The notes below the pieces were generated by a model. That model made no database searches, was not told the DNA's origin, and saw nothing but the letters and a program-made list of their open reading frames with translations. Shown in pieces: positions 1 to 9,480 of a DNA stretch of 21,517 bases; position 1 is the first letter of the stretch, and every line of letters begins with the position of its first letter. The stretch lies in contig NW_005196829.1 of NCBI RefSeq assembly GCF_000372725.1, positions 1-21,517 of the forward strand, given 5' to 3'. This stretch comes from Emiliania huxleyi CCMP1516. Taxonomy: Eukaryota; Haptophyta; Isochrysidales; Noelaerhabdaceae. A program made the position numbers and the translations under genes.

Positions 1-180
1 CGCACTGATCTCGGGTCTTCGAGCTCACACCGGCTCGTGATGCTCCGGTGTAGGGCTCGAGAGCACTCCCGGTGGCCCCGTGCCGAGCGATTGCGAGGGC
101 TTTCCGGAGGTCATTGTCGGCGCCACCGACTGTGAAATGTCCTGTTCCACAGTTCCCATGCACCAGGTGCATAGATTCAC
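1..180. other. Left edge, no gene recognised
   Basis: No open frame of note and no RNA gene signature were seen here. The stretch may be 3' flank of the minus-strand exon that ends at 181. Confidence 0.4.
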
Positions 181-366
181 TCATAATATGTAGGCCTTCT
201 CTCCCGAGGTTTTGAGCACTAGCCGCAAAAGGGCTTCTTGGCACTTCATCGCGACACATCCAGGTGCCGACAAAGCGGCTTCCCAGCTCACCACCTCGCC
301 ATCTCTGTCGCTCTCCTGGCCCAGGCCCATCAGTATCAAGTCTGAGCTGTCGCAGACCGCACTCAT
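181..366 (-). CDS. Possible 3'-terminal exon, unknown protein
   Basis: A 61-residue frame runs on the minus strand from an ATG at 366 to a stop at 181. It reads as ordinary soluble protein, with acidic and hydrophobic residues mixed, and ends in KAYIL. It lacks the arginine and proline runs typical of shadow frames in this GC-rich DNA. The reading frame stays open a little upstream of the ATG and then meets a stop near 405, so it could be the last exon of a longer gene. A minus-strand frame at about 520-650 may hold an earlier exon, but I could not place a GT or GC donor that joins the two. I do not recognise the family. A chance ORF remains possible. Confidence 0.3.
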   Translation of the reverse strand: MSAVCDSSDLILMGLGQESDRDGEVVSWEAALSAPGCVAMKCQEALLRLVLKTSGEKAYIL

Positions 367-969
367 CTTGGATGATGAAGCCCACTCTGGCTCATACCAC
401 GGCTCTTACGGCCTCACACACGCCCGTTTTACCCACAGACACCGCCGGCACGCACTCCCACTTCACACATGCTCAAACACAACCCCACCAAAGCACAGCC
501 CTGATCAGAATGGGCAAGGGCTACCACTTGGTGACCCTGGTAGCCTCTGGCTCGCCACTGCACTCGGCTCCTCTGCAGCGGTCTCGCGCTCTCGCCAGGA
601 CAGCACGCCGACGGCAAGCTTTGAGGTCCGTCTGGTGGACCTGCTGTGGCCACAGCCGCCCCTCGCATGCAGCTCGCACCAGACCTCGACACTGGGCTCG
701 CTCAGCTTGGTTGTGGCAGCGTGTGTGAAGGATGCGCGGCCAAGCCGCTGGCGCTGCTACAGCGGCGCGAGAAGCAGGCAGCGGCGCGACACCCGGTCGG
801 TCGAGTCTGGCCGTTCTCGCGACGCCGGCCGGTGAGGGTGGCGGCCTGTGGCCAGCTGGTGGGCGGAGAGCAAATACAACCGGCGTGGGAGTGCTCAGCG
901 GGGCTCGGGAGGCAGCGGCGGCCAAGTGTCGACACTTGCTCAAAGTCGAAAGGGGGCGTGGAGTGGGCC
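367..969. other. Unassigned stretch
   Basis: Frames are open on both strands at 429-943, but none has a recognisable motif or clearly better codon use than its opposite strand. The minus strand could hold an upstream exon of the gene ending at 181. Confidence 0.3.
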
Positions 970-1173
970 TTTAACTTGACGCGCCGAATCCCTTGGTTGG
1001 CCCTCGCAGCTGTGATACAAAAGTGGGGACGCGCCTGGCGGCGCGCCCCCAAAAACTGGGACTCTTTTCCGGGCACTAACATCCACTCCTCTCCTTAAAA
1101 TCCCTGTGTGGTGGCGGCGTGCCGTTCTCCCATCCCTCCCTTGGGTTGTGTGTTTTCTTTCTTTCTTTTTAAC
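970..1173 (+). repeat. Dispersed repeat, copy 1
   Basis: Positions 971-1055 match the reverse complement of 10575-10659 base for base (85 bp). A second shared block, about 1126-1167, matches the reverse complement of about 10479-10525. It is a CCATCCCTCCC stretch followed by a TTTC run. The segment between the blocks differs between copies. Positions 1024-1050 can fold into a GC-rich hairpin: GGGG and CGCGCC pair with GGCGCG and CCCC across a TGGC loop. TTTAAC occurs at both ends (970-975 and 1168-1173) and might be a target-site duplication. The repeat lies about 57 bp beyond the stop of the F-box gene. It looks like a short non-autonomous element. The class is not known, and I see no convincing tRNA-type A and B boxes. 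Confidence 0.75.
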
Positions 1174-1229
1174 ATTGAATCCGGTACAATTCGACTTAGC
1201 CGAAACAGCTGAGCACACACGTCGTTGCC

Positions 1230-2141
1230 CTAAGTTAGGGCAGCGAGGGCAGAATGGAGCGCGGCACCGCTTTCCACGGCTATGGTGCGAGCTGCGGCTC
1301 GCACGTCTCGGTCCACCTCACCGGTCGCGGAGATGGGGAAGGCGACAGGGAACGGCGGTAATGTGGTCGTCATCGTGGCGAAAGCGCCCCCATGAAAGTT
1401 GCCATGAAAGGTCGTGAGCTTCCCTGGGCTCGTCCGGAGATCTTGAAGCGGCGGCCCACCCGCAGTGAGGCGGAAGCCATCCTCGGCCACCTCGCCGAGG
1501 GCCCTCGTGCACGCCTCACTGCCCTCGGCCGCCTCACCGACTGAATCAGCGCCGCCGAAGATGCCGCACTTTATCGTCTCAAGGACGACAACCCCGTCGC
1601 CTCGCACGGTCCACCCAATGCGACGCGCAGCCTCGCTGTCGATAGCCGTCTTGCGCACTAGCAGCTCGAGCGGCGAGCCCGCGGCGGCGCGCTCATGCTT
1701 GGCTCTCTTGTCCTCCGCCGCCAGCTGGAAGCTGTACAGCGCCGGAGGGGCCAGGACGTCTTCGATCGCAAACAAAGCAGAGTGGACAGCCCCTTGGCGC
1801 CCGATCGTCACACAAGCTTGGAGAGCGTGCCCCCACGCCGCGAGGTGCAGCGTTGTGCTTGATGGGCGGTGATGCAGCAGCAGCACCGGCCCGTCGATGA
1901 GGTACCTACACATCGTGCCGCGCCGCCCGAGCGTCTCCACGATTCGCAAGGACCAGCTTGGGATCTCCCCTTCCAGAAGCGTGGGCCATGCCGAGCCAAG
2001 CCTCTCCATTCGCGCCTCTGCCGCGGCGCGGACGCGTTGTGCCATGAAGCGGGCGCTGAGCGCCGACGCCGCGAGCTGCCGGGCGTCGAGCCACAGGAGA
2101 ACCTGAGTCAGGATCTCGTCCGGCAGCGTGGTCAGATCCAT
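1230..2141 (-). CDS. F-box-like protein
   Basis: A 303-residue intronless frame starts at an ATG at 2141 and ends at TAG at 1230. Residues 1-45 match the F-box pattern: a short leader, LPDEILTQVLLWLDARQLAASALSARF, then a basic helix. F-box proteins bind SKP1 through this segment and present substrates to SCF ubiquitin ligases, so a role as substrate receptor is expected. The remaining 255 residues show no WD40, kelch or leucine-rich repeats that I can see, so the substrate-binding part is unassigned. Internal blocks such as the segment around IDSEAARRIGWTVRGDGVVVLE look like globular beta structure. The dispersed repeat starts just beyond the stop. The F-box call is fairly secure; the function of the rest is open. 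Confidence 0.75.
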   Translation of the reverse strand: MDLTTLPDEILTQVLLWLDARQLAASALSARFMAQRVRAAAEARMERLGSAWPTLLEGEIPSWSLRIVETLGRRGTMCRYLIDGPVLLLHHRPSSTTLHLAAWGHALQACVTIGRQGAVHSALFAIEDVLAPPALYSFQLAAEDKRAKHERAAAGSPLELLVRKTAIDSEAARRIGWTVRGDGVVVLETIKCGIFGGADSVGEAAEGSEACTRALGEVAEDGFRLTAGGPPLQDLRTSPGKLTTFHGNFHGGAFATMTTTLPPFPVAFPISATGEVDRDVRAAARTIAVESGAALHSALAALT

Positions 2142-3100
2142 ATCGCGCCGCGACGGGGAGCAAGTTCGGAGGGCCCGGGGGTCAAAGATTTTTTTTGCCG
2201 CAGGTCTCTTTTCCTGGTGTAGCTTTCTGGGAGAAAAGAGAGAAACACAACCCCTCTCTTTCTTCTCTCTCTCAGTGTACGTACTTTTAGCTTACTGGGA
2301 GACAAGGGAGAGTGAGGCGCGATTTCTAGGCCCTTGGGGGCCCTACCAATGTAGCTCTTACGTACATTCCCGTAGGAGGACTCTGCTGCATTTTGCAAGT
2401 ATTAGGATGCACGAGCTGGGCTCTGCGCTCTCTCGAGGTCTCGGCCCGTGTCGTGGCCCAAACTTGATCCGTGACATGTACACATGTCTATATGCCGCGT
2501 TGCAATGATCCTATCGCGCGATCGTTAGCGGCTGAGGGCTAACAAGCTGCCGTAATGTATGTATGTAGAAAGATGAACGACAGTCAGGCTCGGACTGGAC
2601 ACCAACGCGGTATGGGTGGACGCGGGACAGATGATGACGACACGCACGCACGAGCAACACACAGACACAAACAAGCTCACAAGACACACAGCCAGCTGGC
2701 TGCCACACACCCTGAGTTCGCGTACACATAACTCAAGGCCGCGCCCCCCCCCTGTCGCCTCCCCCAGCCAAGGTGCCGAAGGAACAAACAAGGGCACAAC
2801 AACACAACAGACGACAGGGGCGAACGCGTGAGGCTAGAGCAGCCTTGCTCGTCCTCTAGCAATCTCCGCCGACCGCGAGGCCGGACTAGACCGTGTGTGG
2901 GGTCGTGTGAGGTGTCTCTGGTCACTCTCCTCAGAGGCTAGCCGCCAGCCGCTAGCCCTATCTCGCACTCACTGGTGGTGACAATTCTATGGGTGAGCGT
3001 ATGCGAGTAGAGGCGCGTGAGCCGATTCTAGATCGCATGCCATTGGCATATAACTTGGCTTGGCGTGCGACCTCAGCGCGCCCGCCGTCAGCTCGACGGG
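2142..3100. other. Intergenic region
   Basis: The region lies upstream of the F-box start and upstream of the plus-strand proline-rich frame, so it probably carries promoters for both. It contains short T-rich, CTCT-rich and CACA-rich stretches. No gene, RNA or mobile element was recognised. Confidence 0.5.
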
Positions 3101-3121
3101 GCGCGCATGTCAGCTTGAGGT

Positions 3122-3880
3122 TTGCCGGTAGAGCGATCCCGGTCTTGTCGAACGCGAGCCCCGCGCCACGGTTGCCAGCCGTGCCTTCGCGAGAGTCAGT
3201 CGCCCTCGAGCCGCGTCCCGTCGGCACAACCCTCGAGTGCGTGTCGCTTTGGTTGGCGACACCCACTCGTCGAGGGCAGTCCCGCCGACGGGAGCCTGTC
3301 GCGCGCCGGCGACGAATGCGGCGTGTGTCGGTGTGTACGAAGCGACGATGGCACGACCACCGTGCTTCCTGACCGTAAAAGAAGAAAAAGAATTCATGCT
3401 GAGGTGCACTCCATTGACACCGTTCGGCGGGGACCGGACCTTGCTGCAGACGATGGCGCTGCCGATTCCCGACCATCGCCGCCGTTTCCAACGCTGATGA
3501 TGCCGCCGCCACCGCCAGCGTTCGCGCCTCAGCAGCCCTTTGCGGGGATCAATCCACCGCCGTTCATGAGGGCTGACAACGAATCGCTCCGACGTCAGAT
3601 CAGCTTGCGTGATGCCCCATCCACATCGGCGGCCGAGGGTGCCAGCATGCTCCTCGAGCTGGGAGGAGGCAGTGCTAGCAGTATGGCAGCTCCGGTCTAT
3701 CCGGCATCGACGGGAATGCCGCCGCCGATACCCGCATCGCCGCCGTTTCCAACGCTGATGATGCCGCCGCCGTTCATGATCGGCAGCACGGTCGGCCTTC
3801 GCGACGACTCCACAGACGTGGAGGACGACCTGGCCGCGAGGCAAACAGCGCATGCTCACCCAGCGCGGTCCGTATCCTGA
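3122..3880 (+). CDS. Proline-rich low-complexity reading frame
   Basis: The frame is open for 252 codons, but the annotated first codon is probably not the true start. From about 3460 onward it reads as a plausible disordered protein: SPPFPTLMMPPP occurs twice, at about 3475-3510 and 3736-3771, separated by a region rich in Ser, Ala and Gly. It ends with an acidic stretch (DDSTDVEDDLAAR). The two proline-rich blocks come from a 37-bp exact duplication in the same frame. It lies just upstream of a spliced gene on the same strand and may be the N-terminal exon of that gene; a GC donor near 3793 joined to 4079 would keep the frame, but this is weak. No catalytic domain is visible. Disordered regions like this are common in transcription regulators, which is only a hint here. 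Confidence 0.35.
   Translation: MPVERSRSCRTRAPRHGCQPCLRESQSPSSRVPSAQPSSACRFGWRHPLVEGSPADGSLSRAGDECGVCRCVRSDDGTTTVLPDRKRRKRIHAEVHSIDTVRRGPDLAADDGAADSRPSPPFPTLMMPPPPPAFAPQQPFAGINPPPFMRADNESLRRQISLRDAPSTSAAEGASMLLELGGGSASSMAAPVYPASTGMPPPIPASPPFPTLMMPPPFMIGSTVGLRDDSTDVEDDLAARQTAHAHPARSVS
3474..3771 (+). repeat. 37-bp in-frame direct repeat
   Basis: The same 37 bp occur at 3474-3510 and 3735-3771, encoding SPPFPTLMMPPP both times. A following 13-bp block (CCGCCGTTCATGA) also recurs at 3557-3569 and 3767-3779. The first copy carries 51 extra bases (17 codons) between the two blocks. Confidence 0.85.
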
Positions 3881-3968
3881 CCCTGGCCTTGCCTCCCTCA
3901 GGCTCCCGTTTCTCTGGACACCGTGCGCGTGTCCCACCCACGTCTGCCCGGCGGGCACGCCGCCCTAG

Positions 3969-5672
3969 ATGCGACGCATCGTAGGGCCATGCATCCCCGC
4001 GGTTCACGACGCCGCCGTTCGCAGCAATGGCCACGACTTAGTGCACTGTGCCCCACCCTCTGTGCTTCGCCGAGCAGGCATGCCTTTTGAGCAGCCTTCT
4101 GCGAACGAGGCCGGGCTGACGCTGCCGCCCGAGGCGCTGCACGCCGCCTTTGAGAACCCGCTGCTCTACTGGCAGGAGCGGTCGCAGTGGATGTGGTGAG
4201 GCTCTCGTACACATCACTTTCGCACATGCCCACGCGTACACTCCACAGAGAGGTGGAGAGGGAGGCCGGTGAGCAGCCGCACCCCTCTCTCACACCTCGC
4301 CAAACCCCTCTCTCGACAAACAAGCACACGACCTGGAGACGCGAGGGAGAGCCCTTCGCCTGTGGCCACACACACTCTAGGGTGAGGAGAAGCCGACCTC
4401 AGCCTCGCCCTACCACCGCCCTTCCCACCACCCTTCCCAGGCACAAGAAGTGGTGCCTCCCGCGCCTCTCAGTGACGGTGCAGCTCGAAGGCGCCGCAGC
4501 CGCCGCAGTCGGTCGACCCCTTCCCCGACCGTTCTCGGAACCGTCCCTGCCACAGGTGGCACTCTCACCACTCCCACGGACTCACCTTTCCCCCCAGTAT
4601 AAGTGTAAGTTTGCGCGTTGCGTACGGGGTGTGGAGGGTGAGTTGAACAAGGGGTTGTGCGCTGGGCCCTCCTGCTCGGCTCCAGCCCCTGTTGATAGGT
4701 CCAGGTGATAGTCCTGGATGGCAATGCATACGCCACAGGTGGCACTCGACGAGGCGGCGCCGCTGGGCAACGCGCCACTCGTCGCAATGGTGAGGAGCTA
4801 CCCCCTCCGCCCCTCTCTCCTCTTCTCTCCGATCTGCTCTCTCCTCTCCCTCCCCCCTTCTCTCCTCCACGTTGTAGGCCCAGCACCACGCACCACACAC
4901 CACGCGAGCCCCTCTGCCAGGTGATGTGCGGCACTCTCTCCGCCGGCGGCGGCGCCGAGCAGCTCGTTCACGAGCACCGCCTTCGTAGCAGCGTCCCCCG
5001 AGCCTTCTCGCAAGGTTCGTGCAGGCGCAGAGCAGCTCGAGAACCAGGGCCTCACCGGCCAGTGCACGCAGCGGCTTCTGCGGCGGTCGCGCGCGTTGCT
5101 TGAGGCCACACCCCCGCCCCCCTCCCCCCCCCCCCGCCCCCCGCCCCCAGATGCCGAATGCTGCCCGTATCTGTACATGGAGAGGGCCCACGGAGGCTGC
5201 ACAGGGGTCCAGGCTAACGTGCCATCACCCGTCCGCCCCTCCCGCCCCTCCGCCTCGCAGGCCTCCTTCTCGTCGCTGCACCTGCAGCACACCTCACGGA
5301 CGAGCGGCAGCCCCGCAAACACACCACAGCGTGGCCAGTGAACGAACAGCGTCTCTCGTCACACCGCCGCCGCGCACCAGGCAACCGCCCGTTCCACCTC
5401 GTGATCGCCGTCGCCGTGATGGGCACGCACCCGCAGCAGCCTCTCGCCTCCATCGTCTCTCCCGCGCTGCACGTGGACGCGCGCAAGCGGACCAAGGGCG
5501 CGCTAGCGCGCGTTGCCTTGCGGCCGAGGTCCCTGACAGAGTCACCTTTCACAGGCCCAGCGGTGCCACTAGGCGAGCGGCCCGGGCCGGCTCGAGTGCC
5601 AGCGACGTCCGCCTCATGGCCCGCAAGGTGCGCGGCTTGGGGAGAGGCGGGAGCGGGGGCCGGAGCTTTTGA
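3969..5672 (+). CDS. Spliced gene of unknown function (six-exon model)
   Basis: Suggested exons are 3969 or 4080-4195, 4441-4555, 4739-4789, 4921-5014, 5261-5507 and 5555-5672. From the ATG at 4080 they total 741 bases, 246 codons plus stop, with phase closing at every junction. The first four introns have GT donors. The last would be only 47 bp with a GC donor and is the weakest. The first exon encodes a tryptophan-rich segment (FENPLLYWQERSQWMW) continuing into HKKWCLPRLSVTVQLEG. A later part (NRPFHLVIAVAVM, then SPALHVDARKRTKG) looks like beta strands followed by a basic patch, and the C-terminus is Arg/Gly-rich. That is compatible with a nucleic-acid-binding protein, but I do not recognise the family. 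Exons near the 5' end, including the proline-rich frame, may be missing. Confidence 0.4.
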
Positions 5673-6188
5673 GGGGCGCGCGCCGGAAGGACACGCGGGA
5701 CTGATTCGATCACATCGTCGATCTCTCTACCGGCGGCCGGCCCCTTCTGCGCCCGCGCGCGCCGAATTCAGATGCGCGTGCCGGCTCGCCGCGCAGAGAG
5801 TTGCGGAGCTGCCGGACCGCGGACTTCTACGTCTCATGGGGTCGGTGCGAGGGTGGGCGCAGGGCGGCCTCCACTGAGCTGCGTCTTGCGCATCTCGACA
5901 GGCCGCCTTATAGTTATACTCTCTCGCTTGCAGCGCTACGTACAGAGCACCCCTCCTTCTCGTACGATATATCGCCTTTACTCCAAAACGCAAAACCAAA
6001 AGCAAAACAGAAATCAGAGTGGAGCTGGAGGGTGTGCTGCGAGACGGCAGACGCAAAATGTACTAACACGTAACACATTAGAGATTGGAGTTAACGCATA
6101 CCTCGACCCCACATCCCCACCGAAGGAGTCAGCCTCAGGCTGGTACCTGTACCTGTTGGGTTGCGAGCTCTGATTCATGGATTCCTCA
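5673..6188. other. Intergenic region between convergent genes
   Basis: The region separates the end of the plus-strand gene from the end of the minus-strand ORAI-like gene. It becomes AT-richer after about 5900, with CAAAA runs near 5990. Nothing else was recognised. Confidence 0.45.
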
Positions 6189-7069
6189 TCACACCAACGG
6201 CTGACGCAGATCCGCGCTGCCAACCATACCAGAAGTGGTCTTGGGGGCAACCTTCCCCTCATGGAAGGCATGTAGCCGGAATAACCGGTTGACCCAGATG
6301 CTAGACGCGAGCATCACAAGCAGAAGCACAGCAAAGACGGCCGAGAGCATCAGGCCGATGTGGTTTGGAGAGCCACCTTGCACTAGGTGGTGCACTGGCT
6401 GCGTCTTAATCCAGACAATGGCGATTGCGCCGACTACGAATGAAATCAACGAGGCGCCAAACGCAAAGAGCAGGCACGGTTGGAGAGCTCGCAGGGCCAC
6501 AATGGCTTGCCGCACGTCGTCGTGGCTCTTTTCGATGCCAACTGCGGCGGCCGCTTCGTTCACCCCTGCTGGCGGTGCGGCCGTCTCCCCAATCATGCCT
6601 GGAGAGAAGCCGAGGCTCGCTTGCATCTCAAGCTGCTGCTGCGACACGTCCACGTCCCCGTGCAGAGCCATTCGCTGCCCCTTGATGATGCCCAACGTCG
6701 CGACCTATCCGTGCAAAGTGGCAGCAGGTGGGCGTCGGGATCCTCCCGGGTTGGTGTGGGGTTGTTCCGCGTTCTGGCGTCTTCTAGGGGGCTTACGAAG
6801 AGGACGAACAAGTTGAAGGCGATGGTCACCGCCACGCAAACATAGTACACGTCCTCCATCCAGTCAAATCCGGCTTCTTCCAGTGCCTCCAGCGAGGCCG
6901 TGTTGACGTCGAGTTCGACAAGTGCCGTGAATGCAAAACCGACAAGAATGGTGGCAACCACGATCAGACTAGAGAACCGGCTCTCCAGGACCTCGAGCTC
7001 CTTTGCGGCGAGCTGCACGCTGAGGCGGAAGTACTCTTGGTTGAACTGGTACCATCCCGCCTCCAGCAT
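6189..7069 (-). CDS. ORAI-like calcium channel subunit
   Basis: Two exons, 7069-6797 and 6704-6189, are joined by a 92-bp GT-AG intron (donor GTAAGC) to give 262 residues in phase. Four membrane helices are visible: about 33-53, 73-98, 165-191 and 208-231. Helix 1 (SSLIVVATILVGFAFTALVE, then LDV) parallels the ORAI pore helix, with Glu52 at the place of the selectivity-filter glutamate. Helix 2 runs into a short loop (LGIIKGQRMAL) that resembles the ORAI segment after helix 2. Helix 3 ends in VWIKTQP, like the CWVKFLP of animal ORAI1. Animal ORAI forms hexameric store-operated calcium channels in the plasma membrane; algal relatives may work without STIM. The helix-3 position equal to ORAI1 Glu190 appears to be glycine here. 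The (GT)n tract lies about 70 bp upstream of the start. Confidence 0.72.
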
Positions 7070-7133
7070 CGCGGACTGTGGAGGCGGCTCTCGAGGTCAG
7101 GAGATCCCGGAGAGGGCGGGCTGTGGTAGGGAG

Positions 7134-7949
<816 letters not shown>

Positions 7950-9480
7950 ATGAGCGAGAGCCTGAAGGACCGGCTGAAGGCGCGCGCGCTAGCGCTGCAG
8001 GTCGAGGCTCAGAGCTCGCTCGAGAGCGCGCGCCAAAAGGCGGCGAGCATAGACGTCTCAAAGATCAAGGAGCGGGCGGCCGCGCTTGCTGAGACGGCGA
8101 GGAGCCGCCTCGAGGCGCCTAGCACCGAGGGCGGTCCCGATCCGGGCTGCGAGTCCGGTTCCGACGCCGACAGCGAGCAGCGGAGCCTCGTCAGCGGAGC
8201 CCGCGACCGGCTCAACTCCGGCCTGAGTCAGCTCCCTTCCCTCGGCTACTTTGGCTCGCGCCTGGGCCAGCTGGGCGAGGCGGGCAAGTCGGGCCTGAGC
8301 CAGGGCATGGACGGCGCGCGGCAGGCCAAGACGAGGGGCGCCGAGGGACTTCGCACCGCCGTCGCGGCCGGCTCGAGCGGCGTCGGCCGGATCAAAGAGG
8401 GAGCCAAGGGCGCGGGAGGTTGGCCGAGCGGCTCGCGCTCTCAACGCGGTCGGGATCCGGTCCGACACCATGCCTGAGCTCCCTCTAGGCGCGCTGACCG
8501 CCGCTGCGTCTGCGAGCGGGCTCTCTGTGCCTGGCATGGAGCAGGAGCCGCCGATGAAGGCGCGCCGATGCAGCCCTGGCCCAGTGCAGCCCTGGCCCAG
8601 TGCAGCCCTGGCCCAGTGCATCGCTGCATGTCTCAACGCTGAGAGGTGAGCTGGTGTCGATGAAGGTGTGCCCGTGCTGCCCGGCGCTCAGCTACAAGCA
8701 GCGGCTGATCGGCTGTGCGTGCTGCATGCTCATCGGCCCCTCTCCTCGCCTCGCTCTACCCAGCTCGAACCCGGTGCCCCTTCACACCTCGGGAGCTGAG
8801 CAGGCGCTCTCCTCTCGCTCGGCTCCTTCCTCTCCTTTGCCAAGCTGCTGCTCGGCAGCCCCTGCTAGACACCTCCGAGACACGTCTGAGACTCCTCTGA
8901 GACACCTCTGAGCACCCCTGAGACACCTCCGAGATACCTCCGAGACACCCCCTCTCCTTTCGCCAAGCCGCTGCTGCCCCTGCTCCGCCCTGCGTTCGAC
9001 GACATGCTGGCAACCTCAACTGGTGTTGCTTGACGCCAGGCAACCCCGTCCCGTTTGCACTCAAGTACACCCTCGGCAACATCCTCTCGCTCGGCGCCTC
9101 CTCCTTCCTGGTCGGCCCGGCACGCCAGTGCCGCACCATGTTCGCAAAGGAGCGGCGTGCTGCCTCGCTCGCCTACCTGCTCACGCTCGCAGGCTCGCTG
9201 CTCTCTCTCCTCCGCTCGCCCACCTGCTCTCCCCCTCCCCCGTCCCTCGCCTCACTTCATTCCACGACTAGGCACGCTGCTCTCCATCTTTTGGCTGCGG
9301 CTCGCCATCCTCGCGCTGCTCTTCATCCTCCTCCAGTTCGCCGCACTCACGTGGTACATGCTCTCCTATATCCCCTACGGCCGCGCGCTCGCCTCCCGCC
9401 TCGTCAGGCGGCAGCTAGTGCGGCACGGAGTGTTGTCACCGGCGACTGCGCCCATCAGACCGGCAGTGGAGCCGTCGTAG
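7950..9480 (+). CDS. SFT2-family vesicle transport membrane protein
   Basis: Six exons (7950-8409, 8489-8559, 8666-8735, 8804-8854, 9040-9192, 9272-9480) join in phase to 337 residues. From about residue 178 the protein follows the SFT2 pattern through four membrane helices: PALSYKQRLIG near the first, FALKYTLGNILSLGASSFLVGP between the second and third, an MFAKERRAASLAYLLTL block, and a final helix ending WYMLSYIPYGRAL. SFT2 proteins act in endosome-to-Golgi retrograde traffic. The first 153 residues are an added hydrophilic, Ala/Lys/Arg/Ser-rich, probably helical region (SLKDRLKARALALQVEAQSSLESARQK) not typical of the family. ATG 7950 was chosen because the frame's earlier start is only GTG. 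All five introns begin with GC. A naive reading suggests a frameshift near 8410, but the first GC-AG intron (79 bp) removes it. Confidence 0.85.
8410..8488 (+). other. SFT2 intron 1, GC-AG
   Basis: This is a 79-bp intron, phase 1. The donor context AAGG/GCGCGG resembles the acceptor context CTAG/GCGCGC. Removing it restores the frame between the N-terminal region and the SFT2 domain. Confidence 0.7.
8560..8665 (+). other. SFT2 intron 2, GC-AG, with 16-bp tandem repeats
   Basis: This is a 106-bp intron, phase 0. CGATGAAGGCGCGCC across the donor matches CGATGAAGGTGTGCC across the acceptor, with two mismatches in 15. Inside, a 16-bp unit (TGCAGCCCTGGCCCAG) repeats three times at about 8569-8616. 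Confidence 0.8.
8736..8803 (+). other. SFT2 intron 3, GC-AG
   Basis: This is a 68-bp intron, phase 1, splitting a glycine codon (G/GC). GGCCCCTCTCCTC at the donor resembles GGCGCTCTCCTC at the acceptor. Confidence 0.8.
8855..9039 (+). other. SFT2 intron 4, GC-AG, with minisatellite and partial exon copy
   Basis: This is a 185-bp intron, phase 1. GGCAGCCCC at the donor resembles GGCAACCCC at the acceptor. Positions about 8866-8950 are an irregular tandem array of GAGACACCTC-like units. Positions about 8950-8985 are a diverged copy of the preceding exon end (CTCTCCTTT, GCCAAG, CTGCTG). Confidence 0.8.
9193..9271 (+). other. SFT2 intron 5, GC-AG
   Basis: This is a 79-bp intron, phase 1. AGGCTCGCTGCTCTC across the donor and AGGCACGCTGCTCTC across the acceptor differ at one base in 15. 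Confidence 0.85.

Noticed and set aside
971..1055. The repeat core read as protein (RRIPWLALAAVIQKWGRAWRR) as an exon
   Set aside because: The same sequence lies in both orientations in unrelated contexts and belongs to a repeat with a hairpin. It may be absorbed into predicted ORFs but does not show gene structure.
3110..3958. A 282-codon minus-strand frame rich in Arg/Trp/His
   Set aside because: Its repeated HHQRWKRRR blocks are the complement of the proline-rich duplication on the plus strand.
8410..8488. A frameshift or pseudogene break in the SFT2 gene
   Set aside because: A 79-bp GC-AG intron restores the frame exactly, with donor and acceptor contexts like those of the other four introns.
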